Below are positions 1-7,899 of a DNA stretch of 13,749 bases, in pieces; the stretch's first letter is position 1; the number at the start of each line of letters is the position of its first letter. The notes below the pieces were generated by a model. It saw only the letters and a program-made list of their open reading frames with translations, did not search any database and was not told the DNA's origin. Source of the stretch: Fusobacteriota bacterium (lineage in GTDB: Bacteria; Fusobacteriota; Fusobacteriia; JAPLKR01); contig JAPLKR010000072.1 of NCBI GenBank assembly GCA_026387965.1, positions 1 to 13,749 on the forward strand, read 5' to 3'. Both the position numbers and the translations under genes were made by a program.

Positions 1-123
1 AGGGAGTTAGAGATTAAACTTGCTGACTACATTCATTGGTATAATAATATTAGAATTCATGGTTCTCTGAACTATCTCACCCCTAAATTGTTCAGAAAAA
101 GTAGTCTTATAAAAATTGTCTGA
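1..123 (+). CDS. IS3-family transposase OrfB, C-terminal fragment
   Basis: The first 40 codons, read from base 1, end at TGA 121-123. They give the tail of an IS3-family (IS150-like) OrfB integrase-type transposase. The diagnostic stretch is DYIHWYNNIRIHGSLNYLTP, the conserved YNxxRxHGSLxYxxP block that follows the last catalytic Glu in this family. The catalytic D, D and E residues and all of OrfA lie outside the window, so whether the element is intact cannot be judged. The element belongs to the left neighbour and is not part of the HAD operon that starts about 140 bases later. Confidence 0.85.
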   Translation, partial: RELEIKLADYIHWYNNIRIHGSLNYLTPKLFRKSSLIKIV

Positions 124-141
124 AAAAGGGTTGCCAATCCA
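118..141 (+). repeat. Probable right terminal end of the IS3-family element
   Basis: The bases just after the transposase stop read TGTCTGAAAAAGGGTTGCC and run on to a CA at 140-141. On the other strand this begins TGGATTGGCAACCC, a TG...CA type end of the kind found at IS150-like termini. The left end is outside the window, so the inverted repeat and target duplication cannot be confirmed. The exact border is an inference. Confidence 0.4.
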
Positions 142-229
142 TATTGTTTCAATAAAAATAAAAAACTAATAGAAAAACAAAGGAATAGTAAGTCATAATC
201 AGTTGTTACTTATATTCAATTTATTTATA

Positions 230-238
230 TGGTATAAT
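230..238 (+). promoter_or_regulatory. Extended -10 promoter of the secreted HAD gene
   Basis: TGGTATAAT gives a TGn extended -10 with a perfect TATAAT hexamer at 233-238. It lies 24 bases before the start codon at 263. No good -35 is seen at 16-18 bp, which fits a TGn-dependent promoter. The predicted leader is only about 20 bases and holds the GGAGG ribosome binding site at 254-258. Confidence 0.55.
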
Positions 239-262
239 ATTGAAAAATTGTATGGAGGATTT

Positions 263-1651
263 ATGAAAAAAATATTAATTATAATAGTTATCATGACAAC
301 ATCGGCGGTTTTATTTGCAATAAAACCTATTCAAGCAAATTATCCTCATTGGGATTTAAACAGTAAAAGCCAGTATGCTCAAGCTGAAAAAATTGAAACA
401 TTAATTGATAATTCAAAGACACTATCCTATCCTATTGCGATATTTGATTGGGATGGAACACTTTCAGATGAGATCCTCCCTAATTTCCAAATAACACCGG
501 GAGAAGTAGGCGAGGCTGCTTATGCACTTTCAGGTCAAGCGGATTTTTTCACATGGAGTGCTCAAAATTATTCAACAGTAAAAGGAGTAGTTTTCCCGAC
601 ATGGAGAGATACAACAGTTGATGTAGTGAGTGGAAGTTCAAATGTGTCTTGGCAACAAGGGGTGTATAATATGACACAAATGTTAGAAGGACACACCAAT
701 GTTATGACGGATGGGTATGAAAATTTTGTGTTAAATTCGATGGTATTTGTATCGGGTATGGATGTAAATACATACAATCAACTTATTTCAAATTTTGCTA
801 ATACGGCGGAATTTTCATCATCTAATACTATGTTTTTGAGACAGTTAGATGTCCTACAAAGGCTCAAAAATTCCGGAATTCATTGCTTTATCGTTACTGG
901 TTCAAGTCCATATTTTGTAGCAGAGTTACTAAGTATAATTGAGAAAAACCCTGCGCTTTCATATGGTAAAGTACCTTATAATTTTCATTCTGGGGATAAT
1001 ATGACGATTGTTCCAAATGATATTTCAAAATCATTTGTTATTGGGAATGGATCAGTAGTGGTAAATAAGTCAGGAAAAGAGATATTTACTAATCGTTATA
1101 ATAATTTTTGGACTCAGTCAGATAGTGGTAGTTCAGCTTTTTACATTGTAGATGGGTATGGAAAACAAATAGTTGCACAAAATATTGAGAAAGTACATAA
1201 TGGTAAACTTGTTTTTGTAGCAGGGAACAGCAATGGAGATTATTTCGATATGAGCTATATGCTTTCAAGCACACCATTTGGGTTAGGTATGGTGGTAAAT
1301 GCGCGGGGGGATAAGTTGGTAAAATTAGTAAACGCCAATGGAAATCGTATACTAAATACCCTTGCTCCGGTATTAACACTGAACACGCCTTCGAATTCGA
1401 TTGTTCTAAACCAAGGTGATTCTTTTGTTCTTCAAGCATGGACTGAGCCTGTAATTTCAGCTCCAGGTTCATCCATAAGCAGTGGCGCTTTGGTATTTAG
1501 TTCAAGTAGTCCATCTGTGAGTATTACGCAAACAGGAATCATTACGGCGGTTGCTAAGGGAAATGCATCTATTCATGTTGAATTTAATTATTTAAATGAA
1601 TTTGGTACAGTGGAACAGCTAAAGAAGACATTTAATATAATCGTTAAATAA
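263..1651 (+). CDS. Secreted HAD-superfamily hydrolase with C-terminal Ig-like (Big_2) domain
   Basis: A 462-residue exported protein, probably a phosphatase. The start at 263 is chosen because GGAGG sits 4 bases upstream and the protein then opens with a signal peptide: MKK, a hydrophobic run at about residues 4-20, and a likely cut after IQA (25). The HAD fold is shown by motif I FDWDGTLSD (61-69; nucleophile D62, acid/base D64), motif II VTGSS (211-215) and motif IV GNSNGDYFDM (321-330). A large cap of about 140 residues lies between motifs I and II. Residues about 372-462 resemble a bacterial Ig-like domain (SSSSPSVSIT...GIITAVAKGNASIHV). The region could reach across the wall or bind a surface. 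The fold resembles secreted phosphocholine or other phosphomonoester phosphatases, but the substrate is unknown. The gene is monocistronic, with its own promoter and terminator. Confidence 0.8.
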   Translation: MKKILIIIVIMTTSAVLFAIKPIQANYPHWDLNSKSQYAQAEKIETLIDNSKTLSYPIAIFDWDGTLSDEILPNFQITPGEVGEAAYALSGQADFFTWSAQNYSTVKGVVFPTWRDTTVDVVSGSSNVSWQQGVYNMTQMLEGHTNVMTDGYENFVLNSMVFVSGMDVNTYNQLISNFANTAEFSSSNTMFLRQLDVLQRLKNSGIHCFIVTGSSPYFVAELLSIIEKNPALSYGKVPYNFHSGDNMTIVPNDISKSFVIGNGSVVVNKSGKEIFTNRYNNFWTQSDSGSSAFYIVDGYGKQIVAQNIEKVHNGKLVFVAGNSNGDYFDMSYMLSSTPFGLGMVVNARGDKLVKLVNANGNRILNTLAPVLTLNTPSNSIVLNQGDSFVLQAWTEPVISAPGSSISSGALVFSSSSPSVSITQTGIITAVAKGNASIHVEFNYLNEFGTVEQLKKTFNIIVK

Positions 1652-1658
1652 ATAAAAG

Positions 1659-1688
1659 GCTCTTGCAACTAACTGCAAGAGCTTTTTT
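1659..1688 (+). terminator. Rho-independent terminator of the HAD gene
   Basis: A perfect 9-bp stem, GCTCTTGCA / TGCAAGAGC (1659-1667 and 1674-1682), with a 6-base loop ACTAAC, is followed directly by TTTTTT (1683-1688). It starts 7 bases after the stop codon. The A-rich stretch before the stem could also let it act on minus-strand transcripts arriving from thrE. Confidence 0.9.
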
Positions 1689-1780
1689 ATTTTAATGCTG
1701 TATTGATGGGGTTATTAAAATGAAATTATTTCGTGTTTAACATATATTTATACGACACATTAAATAATAGTGTATTGTTT

Positions 1781-3025
1781 TTAAAGGGTGGTTTTCGGTT
1801 TTGTTAGTGAATTTCCTAAAATCAAACCCATTGCAATGGTGGCAGCCACTACAAACATGTGAGTAAATTGCTGTTGCCCAAGTACTGTATTTCCAGAGGT
1901 GTAAGAGACAAATCCTCTAAATCCAATGCTACCAGAGACTAAAAGGACAATGGCTGGCAGTAGAACGATAGACGCGGCACGATGCGTTTTACTAGACCAT
2001 ATATTGGCAAATATAACAGCAAAAACTGTTCCTAGAAAGTTACCTAAATCAATGTTACCCATATGAATACCAAGAATGATTCCACAACACGTAATTAAAC
2101 ACCCAATAATTGCCCATATAAAGTCTTTAGGTGAGGTTTGGAAGATGATACAAAGGCCAACAACCAACACCATAATAGAAGGCCAAATAAAGATAAGAGG
2201 GATGTGTCCTTCTGCTGTTTGATGTACAGGAAATATTGAGTAGACCATTGAGATGCCGACCCATGCACCACAAAATAGTAGGACAAGATAAAATACCCCA
2301 TTAACGATATTGGTCAGCCCAGATACAACATATTTATAGGTCAGTTCTATGACCCCATTACTAATAGTAAATCCTGGAATAAGATAGATGATTGCTGAAA
2401 GTGTAATTAAATATACTTGTAAACTAGGGAGTATAATGCTACACAGTGCAGCAATAGTTCCAGCTACAAAAGCTGAGAGTACAGTGGTGGAGAGTTCAAA
2501 GCGTTCGCTAAAGTGTGCGGAAGTTTCTACAATTAAAAAGACTACGACACTTAAAATTGCAGATAAAATGATATCATAAATACTACACTGTAGGTAGCCC
2601 GCATACCCTGCGCCTGCGATAGCGTAGCCAAAAGCTACAAGATACTTATTAAATGGAGGCTTTAATTTGTCGATTTTCTCAAGCATTTCGATAGCAATGT
2701 TAAGTGAAACAGTTCCTTTTATCACTTTTGCAACAAGTGTATCGAGCTTTGCCATCTTAGCTAAATTAAACCCAGGCCCTGAAAATGTGACTAAATGAGT
2801 CTTATGCCAGAGTTCTTGTTCTTCTTTAAAAGTAAAGGAAATCTCTGTTGGTGTTGACTTGAATATTCCGCTGTAACCTAACGTTTTAATGACCTGAGCG
2901 AGAAATGTGTCAAGACTTTTAGATTGTGTTCCATACTGGTGGGCTAGTGTTCCAAGTCGAATGACAAATTTACATGCCTTTTCAAATTTTTCTTTTTCAC
3001 TTAATTGTTGGTTATTTTTGTCCAT
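1781..3025 (-). CDS. thrE: ThrE-type threonine/serine exporter, single-chain form
   Basis: A 414-residue polytopic membrane protein of the threonine/serine exporter family. Residues about 15-120 form the soluble N-terminal region of the ThrE_1 (DUF1212) half, with H29 and YG and a PTEIS segment (59-63). Hydrophobic segments follow from about 127 to 245, with the family-type IPGFTISNG (216-224). A second block of about five segments (275-405), with LLPAIVLLVSGSIGFRG (355-371), is the ThrE_2 (DUF3815) half. Many Bacillota and enterobacteria carry the halves as two proteins (YjjP/YjjB type); here they are fused, as in Corynebacterium ThrE. The start is set by AGGAG 6 bases upstream of ATG. It overlaps the end of the helicase gene by 14 bases, so the two are co-transcribed and probably translationally coupled. 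The exact substrate is inferred from the family (Thr, Ser or a dicarboxylate). Confidence 0.85.
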   Translation of the reverse strand: MDKNNQQLSEKEKFEKACKFVIRLGTLAHQYGTQSKSLDTFLAQVIKTLGYSGIFKSTPTEISFTFKEEQELWHKTHLVTFSGPGFNLAKMAKLDTLVAKVIKGTVSLNIAIEMLEKIDKLKPPFNKYLVAFGYAIAGAGYAGYLQCSIYDIILSAILSVVVFLIVETSAHFSERFELSTTVLSAFVAGTIAALCSIILPSLQVYLITLSAIIYLIPGFTISNGVIELTYKYVVSGLTNIVNGVFYLVLLFCGAWVGISMVYSIFPVHQTAEGHIPLIFIWPSIMVLVVGLCIIFQTSPKDFIWAIIGCLITCCGIILGIHMGNIDLGNFLGTVFAVIFANIWSSKTHRAASIVLLPAIVLLVSGSIGFRGFVSYTSGNTVLGQQQFTHMFVVAATIAMGLILGNSLTKPKTTL

Positions 3026-5456
3026 TATTTTCTCCTTGTGAAAAGAAATTTGTCTTCATAATGAGCGAAGGGGAGAGTGCATTTAGAAATTGCTTGCCAT
3101 AATGTTTTGTGAGTATGCGCTTGTCTAAAACAGTGATATATCCACTATCTTCTTTGCTTCGAATAAGCCGTCCAATGCCTTGTTTGAATTTAATGACGGC
3201 TTCAGGTACTTGAAACTCCATAAATGGGTTTTGTCCACTCTTTTGCATTGTCTCAATGATAGCCTCTGTGACAGGATCAGAAGGGACAGTAAAAGGGAGT
3301 TTAACTAAAATAACACTGGAAAGCTTCTCTCCTTGTACATCAATGCCTTCCCAAAAACTATCGGTAGCAAAAAGTACGGGACGATAGGCCACTTTATATT
3401 GTTCAATAAGTTGGTGTCTTGGCATTTCTCCTTGAATGAAGAGGGTATACTCTTTTTCTAATACTTCTTTTAATCGATAATATACTTGATTCATTCCACT
3501 ATAGGAAGTGAAAAGTATAAATGCATTTCCATTAGTAAGTTCTAGTACATGGGGAATAACCTTGGCTATTTCTGTATTGAATTCCCGCGCTTGTGGCTCA
3601 GGAAGGATTTTTGAAACGATAATTCTTCGATTTTGTTTATAATCAAATGGGGAAGCAATAATGGATTCATGCCCAACTTTTGTAATGCCAATCCGACTTT
3701 TGAAAAAATCAAAACTGCCATTGACCGCTAAAGTTGCTGACGTGAAGACAATCTTATTCAAGGGTTCAAATAAGTGCTCACTTAAGACTTTCCCAACATG
3801 AATAGGAGTTGCTCCAAGCTTAACATTTGAGTATTTTTCGCTACTCTCTATCCAAAAAACCATGTCAGGATTTTCAAGTTTATTAAACTGTCTACAAGCA
3901 TCTTGAATCTCGCTTAGCCTCGATACGAACCTCTCAAAATCAAATATAATTCCAGTAGAGTCGGTTAGATTTGCATCCTCATCTTTAACAATAACTAAAA
4001 GTTCTTGCAAAGATTTATAGTAGTTTTTAAAACTCTTTTGAAAATTTGGAAGTAGAGTATGAAACAGAGTATAAAGCTTTTCGTTACTAAGAATTTCTGC
4101 AGTTAAACGTACTTTGTTTCCGAGTATTTCAACAGGAATATTTTCAACAGAAAATAAATTTTGTGAGTGCTCAAAAAGGACTAAGTGTTTTGGATACACC
4201 TCAGAATCAAAATGCTCTGAAAACTTTTTAAAAAGCTGAATGTTTTTCTGTGCAAGCATCTCATTGATTTTTAAAATAAGGGAAAAACTGCTTTTACTCT
4301 TATGAAGTGGATAAATTTTTCCAAGCATTTTTTGCATCGAGTATTTTGAAATTTCAGTTCCAAAATAATCACGAGCTGTTTTTTCAACGTTGTGTGCTTC
4401 ATCAATGATAAGCACTTCATAATTAGGGAGTATGGCATAATCTGTTAAAAATCCGGTCTCTTTTCGAATCGAGAGGTCAGCAAAAAAAAGGTGGTGATTG
4501 ACAATAAGAAGATCGGCAGTTAGAATCTCTTTTCTTGCATTTTGAAAAAAGCAGCGCTCGAAATACCCACATTTAGTTCCATTGCATAGGTCTGGCTCAC
4601 ACTGAATATTCTCCCAAACTGAGTAGTCCGGGATAAAAGAAAGCTCTTGTTTATCCCCCTTAACAGTGGTGATAGCCCATGTTCTAATTTCTGAGAATTG
4701 ATTTTTTTGCTCTAAAGTAAACGATTCTATCTCTCCTGGGGTTAAGTTGTAAAAACGTCGAAAGCAGAGATAGTTTGCACGCCCTTTTACCAACTCATAT
4801 TTGAAGTTTTTACCCAATATTTTTTTAGCAAGGGGCACATCTTTATGAAGCAATTGTTCTTGTAAATTAATGGTATTAGTAGAAATGACTACTTTTTTTT
4901 TATTTTGTAAAGCGTAACTTAAAGAGGGGATAAGATAGGCTAATGTTTTACCAGTTCCTGTTCCCGCTTCGATGATACACTTACTATTTTCATTCAAACA
5001 TTCTTGAACTATTTTTGCCATTGCAAGTTGCTCTGCTCGAGGCTCGAAATTTGGAAAATTTTCTAAAATCTTAGAATTGATCCCAAAAAAATCCTCTACA
5101 TCTTGTGGGGGCACACTTTTTTTGATGGGAACAATTACGTAGATGTTCTCAACAGTATTGTCTATAATGTAGCTTCCACATCCCATATTGCCGACAAATG
5201 AAGAGAGCGCGATATCAGGCATAGAGGGAGTTAAATTCCCACTTGGATGGTTATGTATAACTACTTCACCTGCACGCAAATTTGAGATAATAGCTGGTAC
5301 ACTATATTCGTTACCATTGGCTAAAAGTTCAACGTCTTGCACTCTTCCTAAGGTGTCAAGTAGGCCACGAAGAAAGGTCTCATTTCCATTGACTTCTTTA
5401 ATATATGCAAGGATTTTATCTGTAACTTCTGGCAGTATATAATCAACGATATTCAT
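3012..5456 (-). CDS. JAMM/RadC-like domain fused to DinG-type iron-sulfur DNA helicase
   Basis: An 814-residue XPD-like superfamily 2 helicase with an unusual front end. Residues about 30-112 form a RadC-like JAB domain with a complete JAMM metal motif, H68-N-H70-x7-S78-x2-D81 (HNHPSGNLTPSMPD). The helicase follows: Walker A AGTGTGKT (164-171), DEAH box at 352-355, VFTSATL, motif V ATDSFWEGID and motif VI QGIGRLIRS. Four cysteines, C231, C291, C296 and C302, have the x4/x5 spacing of the 4Fe-4S ligands of E. coli DinG (C120, C194, C199, C205). The likely role is 5'-3' unwinding of repair, R-loop or replication intermediates. The job of the JAMM domain is unknown; in B. subtilis DinG this place is taken by a DnaQ-like exonuclease. 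ATG follows GAGGT closely. It is the first gene of a two-gene operon with thrE. Confidence 0.88.
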   Translation of the reverse strand: MNIVDYILPEVTDKILAYIKEVNGNETFLRGLLDTLGRVQDVELLANGNEYSVPAIISNLRAGEVVIHNHPSGNLTPSMPDIALSSFVGNMGCGSYIIDNTVENIYVIVPIKKSVPPQDVEDFFGINSKILENFPNFEPRAEQLAMAKIVQECLNENSKCIIEAGTGTGKTLAYLIPSLSYALQNKKKVVISTNTINLQEQLLHKDVPLAKKILGKNFKYELVKGRANYLCFRRFYNLTPGEIESFTLEQKNQFSEIRTWAITTVKGDKQELSFIPDYSVWENIQCEPDLCNGTKCGYFERCFFQNARKEILTADLLIVNHHLFFADLSIRKETGFLTDYAILPNYEVLIIDEAHNVEKTARDYFGTEISKYSMQKMLGKIYPLHKSKSSFSLILKINEMLAQKNIQLFKKFSEHFDSEVYPKHLVLFEHSQNLFSVENIPVEILGNKVRLTAEILSNEKLYTLFHTLLPNFQKSFKNYYKSLQELLVIVKDEDANLTDSTGIIFDFERFVSRLSEIQDACRQFNKLENPDMVFWIESSEKYSNVKLGATPIHVGKVLSEHLFEPLNKIVFTSATLAVNGSFDFFKSRIGITKVGHESIIASPFDYKQNRRIIVSKILPEPQAREFNTEIAKVIPHVLELTNGNAFILFTSYSGMNQVYYRLKEVLEKEYTLFIQGEMPRHQLIEQYKVAYRPVLFATDSFWEGIDVQGEKLSSVILVKLPFTVPSDPVTEAIIETMQKSGQNPFMEFQVPEAVIKFKQGIGRLIRSKEDSGYITVLDKRILTKHYGKQFLNALSPSLIMKTNFFSQGENNGQK

Positions 5457-5483
5457 TCTACCTCATTTAAATCATTTTACTCT

Positions 5484-5511
5484 ATTATACCACGTTTTAT
5501 GAGGTTGTGAA
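5484..5511 (-). promoter_or_regulatory. Promoter of the dinG-like/thrE operon
   Basis: On the minus strand TTCACA (5511-5506) and TATAAT (5489-5484) are separated by 16 bp. The -10 is also preceded by TGG, making a TGn extended -10. The start codon at 5456 lies about 28 bases further on. Confidence 0.65.
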
Positions 5512-5548
5512 AAGTATGGATAAGTGTGATAAGTGATATTTTTTTCAT

Positions 5549-5576
5549 TTGACATACCTTTAAACTTTGATATACT
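5549..5576 (+). promoter_or_regulatory. Promoter of the PIG-L/MFS operon
   Basis: A perfect -35 TTGACA (5549-5554), 16 bp, then TATACT (5571-5576) with TGA in front (TGn extended -10, 5568-5570). It is one of the best promoter matches in the window. The predicted leader is about 60 bases, AT-rich with no evident riboswitch, and ends in AGGGGGT just before the ATG at 5643. Confidence 0.75.
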
Positions 5577-5642
5577 GTATCTATAGTTCATCTAAAGAGT
5601 AAGTGTATAAAAAATTATCAAAATTAATTTTTAGGGGGTATT

Positions 5643-6413
5643 ATGAAAAAGGCTTTTGCAGTGGTCGCTCATCCTGATGATATTGAGATTATGATGGCTG
5701 GAACACTTCTTTTACTTAAAAAAAGTGGGTATGAAATTCATTATATGACACTTTCAGATGGTGATTGTGGATCGAAAATTTACACTTCGCTTGAGTGTGG
5801 TAGGACAAGAACACTTGAAGCTATTCATGCAGCGGAAAAGTTAGGGGCGAGTTTTCATCCAAGTATCACGCATGATATGGAAATTTTTTATACATCAGAG
5901 ATGATTAGAAAAGTGATGGGGGTTATACGGCAAATAAATCCTGATATTATACTCACACATGCACTTGAGGAGTATATGTTTGACCATTCAATTTGTGCAC
6001 AAATTGTTATTAGTGCGACTTTTGCAAAGGGGGCACCAAATTATACGTCTATACCTTGTGTAGATTCAGTGCAAAAAGATTGCCGTATTTATCACTCTGT
6101 TCCTTATGGGCTTATGGATATGTATGGAAGAAAAATTACACCCGTCTTTATTGTTAATATCGAGAGTGTCATGGAAGATAAATCAAAAGTTTTAGAGTGT
6201 CATATCAGTCAACGCGAGTGGCTTAAAGCATCACAAGGCCATGATGATTTTGTAGAATCAATGCAACAGATGTGTAATAAAATTGCAAAATATAGTGTTG
6301 AAACCAACTATGCCGAAGGGTGGATAAGGCACTCTTATTTAGGATTTTGTCCAGAAGATTTTGACCCGATAAGAGATATTCAAGACTCGATTGTGGAGGT
6401 GAAATATGAGTAG
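5643..6413 (+). CDS. PIG-L/LmbE family N-deacetylase
   Basis: A 256-residue zinc-dependent deacetylase-like protein. The N terminus has the family signature AHPDDIE (9-15); H10 and D13 are the usual zinc ligands and D12 the catalytic base. H115 in the later FDH segment (113-115) fits the third ligand. R54, in CGRTRTLEA, matches the conserved substrate-side Arg. Known members remove acetyl from N-acetylglucosaminyl groups on lipids, mycothiol or bacillithiol precursors, antibiotics or free GlcNAc sugars. The stop overlaps the start of a decayed sugar-porter gene (ATG at 6406 inside this gene), so the pair probably once handled an imported sugar or glycoside; that substrate link is inferred. 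There is no signal peptide, so it acts in the cytosol. It appears intact although its partner is destroyed. Confidence 0.85.
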   Translation: MKKAFAVVAHPDDIEIMMAGTLLLLKKSGYEIHYMTLSDGDCGSKIYTSLECGRTRTLEAIHAAEKLGASFHPSITHDMEIFYTSEMIRKVMGVIRQINPDIILTHALEEYMFDHSICAQIVISATFAKGAPNYTSIPCVDSVQKDCRIYHSVPYGLMDMYGRKITPVFIVNIESVMEDKSKVLECHISQREWLKASQGHDDFVESMQQMCNKIAKYSVETNYAEGWIRHSYLGFCPEDFDPIRDIQDSIVEVKYE

Positions 6414-7037
6414 AAACAAATATATTTACACCATCATATTAATCTCAGCATTAGTCGTGTAAGGTATCGATATGACATCGGAATTATTTCTGCTGCCTTT
6501 TTGATTTTATCAAAACACTTTGCTATGACACCAACGTTGATGGGGATTATTGGATCGGCAGTTCTAGCAGGAGGCTCTTTTACAATTCTTGTTGCAGATC
6601 CAATTGCAAACTATTTGGAAGAAAAAAATGGTTATACTGGCCACGATAATTTTTTTGGTTGGTGTATTAGTATTGACTTTTGCCAATACTTTTATGGATT
6701 TTTTTTTGGGGCGACTGATTCAAGGGGCAGGAGTTGGAATAGTGACAAACGATATCCCTCTCTATCTTGTAGAAATTCCCCCAAGTAGTATATGTGGGAG
6801 AGGAATGACCATCTTTCAGCTTCTTCTAGGCGTGGGGAGTTTGGAGCGAACCTTATTGGAATGTATTTTATACGTGGAGAGGAATGGCACTCTATGTTTT
6901 TTCAGCAATTTTGGCGATAGCGCTATTAATCTCTATTTTCATCTTTTAAGAGCCCCCACGTTGGTTAATGAAAAAAAGTTATAAAGAGCGTGCACTAAGT
7001 GTTTTAGAGAAAGTTTTTGAGCGCTCAGTAGCTGTAT

Positions 7038-7055
7038 TAGACCACTTTCAAAACT
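7038..7055 (+). repeat. Left inverted repeat of the IS5-family element
   Basis: TAGACCACTTTCAAAACT matches the reverse complement of the right end in 16 of 18 positions. The first T may belong to the ATT target duplication and not to the element. Confidence 0.8.
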
Positions 7056-7080
7056 GTGAAAATCTTGATAAAATAGAATA

Positions 7081-7521
7081 ATGAATAGAAAAGAACATAT
7101 CGAAATATTAGAACCTACAGCATTTAAAAGACTCGTAGGCATAAAAAGAAGCACATATAACAAAGCGTACAAAATATTAGAAGTCAAACAAGCGATGGTA
7201 CTGAAAAATGGAAAAGGTGGGCGACCACCAAAGCTAACAATAACAGACAAACTTCTAATAACTCTAACCTATTTAAGAGAATACAGAACGTTATTACACA
7301 TAGCATTTGAATATGGAGTGAGTGAAGCGACGACAAGTAGAATAGTCAAAGAAGTTGAAGATATCCTTGTGAAACATACAGATTTTAGACTTCCTGGCAA
7401 GAAAGTTTTGAGTGAAACTTCTTACGAATTTGTAGTAATTGATGCAACAGAAATAGAAATCGACCGTCCAAAAAAAAACAAAACGAGTACTCCTCAGGCA
7501 AGAAAAAAGAACACACCATAA
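7081..7521 (+). CDS. IS5-family transposase, N-terminal frame (OrfA)
   Basis: A 146-residue product carrying a helix-turn-helix DNA-binding region (about residues 50-90, GRPPKL...YLREYRTLLHIAFEYGVSEATTSRIV) and the first catalytic Asp in VVIDATEIEI. The typical transposase sequence stops at an A-run, after which this frame reads only a short nonsense tail (TSTPQARKKNTP). The remaining DDE residues lie in the -1 frame. Codons AAA-AAC at 7474-7479 form the end of the canonical slippery heptamer A AAA AAC (7473-7479), so a -1 ribosomal shift would give the fused protein. OrfA alone would at most bind DNA. No strong SD is seen before the ATG. Confidence 0.85.
   Translation: MNRKEHIEILEPTAFKRLVGIKRSTYNKAYKILEVKQAMVLKNGKGGRPPKLTITDKLLITLTYLREYRTLLHIAFEYGVSEATTSRIVKEVEDILVKHTDFRLPGKKVLSETSYEFVVIDATEIEIDRPKKNKTSTPQARKKNTP
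7473..7479 (+). promoter_or_regulatory. Candidate -1 programmed frameshift site A AAA AAC
   Basis: It lies at the end of a run of nine A bases (7470-7478) and is in the correct phase: zero-frame codons AAA and AAC become AAA and AAA after a one-base slip, and the downstream frame is exactly the one holding the rest of the transposase. No clear stimulatory hairpin or upstream SD-like element was found. A plain one-base mutation in the A-run is the alternative. Confidence 0.55.
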
Positions 7522-7850
7522 AAGCTCAAATAACAATCAGCTCAAAGAAACAAATAATATGTACAAGCATTTGTGAGGGCAAACATCATGACTTTCAACT
7601 ATTTAAAGCTTCGAGATTACCGATAAAGAATGAAACAACAGTCTATGTAGACAGCGGTTATCAAGGGATTCAGAAGATACACAGTAAAAGTAATTTACCG
7701 AAGAAACGTTCTAAAAACAATCCTCTATCTGATAATGATAAGAGAGACAATCGTTTAAATGCAAGTGTTAGAATCATTGTTGAACACATCAATGCTAAAC
7801 TTAAGGTGTTCAAGATTTTAGGAACTCAATATCGTAATAGAAGAGCTTGA
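7479..7850 (+). CDS. IS5-family transposase, C-terminal frame (OrfB part, -1 frame)
   Basis: This frame continues the transposase directly after the slippery run: NEYSSGKKKEHTIKAQ, then YVDSGYQG with the second catalytic Asp, then RIIVEHINAKLKVFKILG with the catalytic Glu. It has no start codon of its own in a useful place, so it needs a -1 frameshift from OrfA, giving a fusion of about 256 residues. A TGA at 7848-7850 cuts the protein short. Beyond it the same frame still reads the family-like LLKRLNLICAFVNI up to TGA 7905-7907, so a late nonsense mutation is likely, with loss of about 18 residues. Whether the enzyme is active is uncertain. Confidence 0.75.
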   Translation, partial: QNEYSSGKKKEHTIKAQITISSKKQIICTSICEGKHHDFQLFKASRLPIKNETTVYVDSGYQGIQKIHSKSNLPKKRSKNNPLSDNDKRDNRLNASVRIIVEHINAKLKVFKILGTQYRNRRA

Positions 7851-7899
7851 TTACTTAAAAGGCTCAATTTGATTTGTGCTTTTGTTAACATCGATATGA

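Noticed and set aside
36-46. TGGTATAAT promoter within the IS3 fragment
   Set aside because: It encodes the conserved WYNN residues of the transposase, which explains the bases; no gene begins after it at a useful distance.
1740-1780. Terminator after thrE
   Set aside because: Only a 4-bp ACAC/GTGT stem with a long AT loop is seen; the HAD terminator hairpin nearby may stop both strands, but no separate element can be supported.
5577-5642. Riboswitch in the PIG-L leader
   Set aside because: The leader is about 60 bases, AT-rich and without stable stems or known motif bases.
7848-7850. TGA as a sense codon (Mycoplasma-like code)
   Set aside because: TGG is the usual Trp codon in every gene and TGA ends rpe at a normal place; a nonsense mutation in the IS is simpler.
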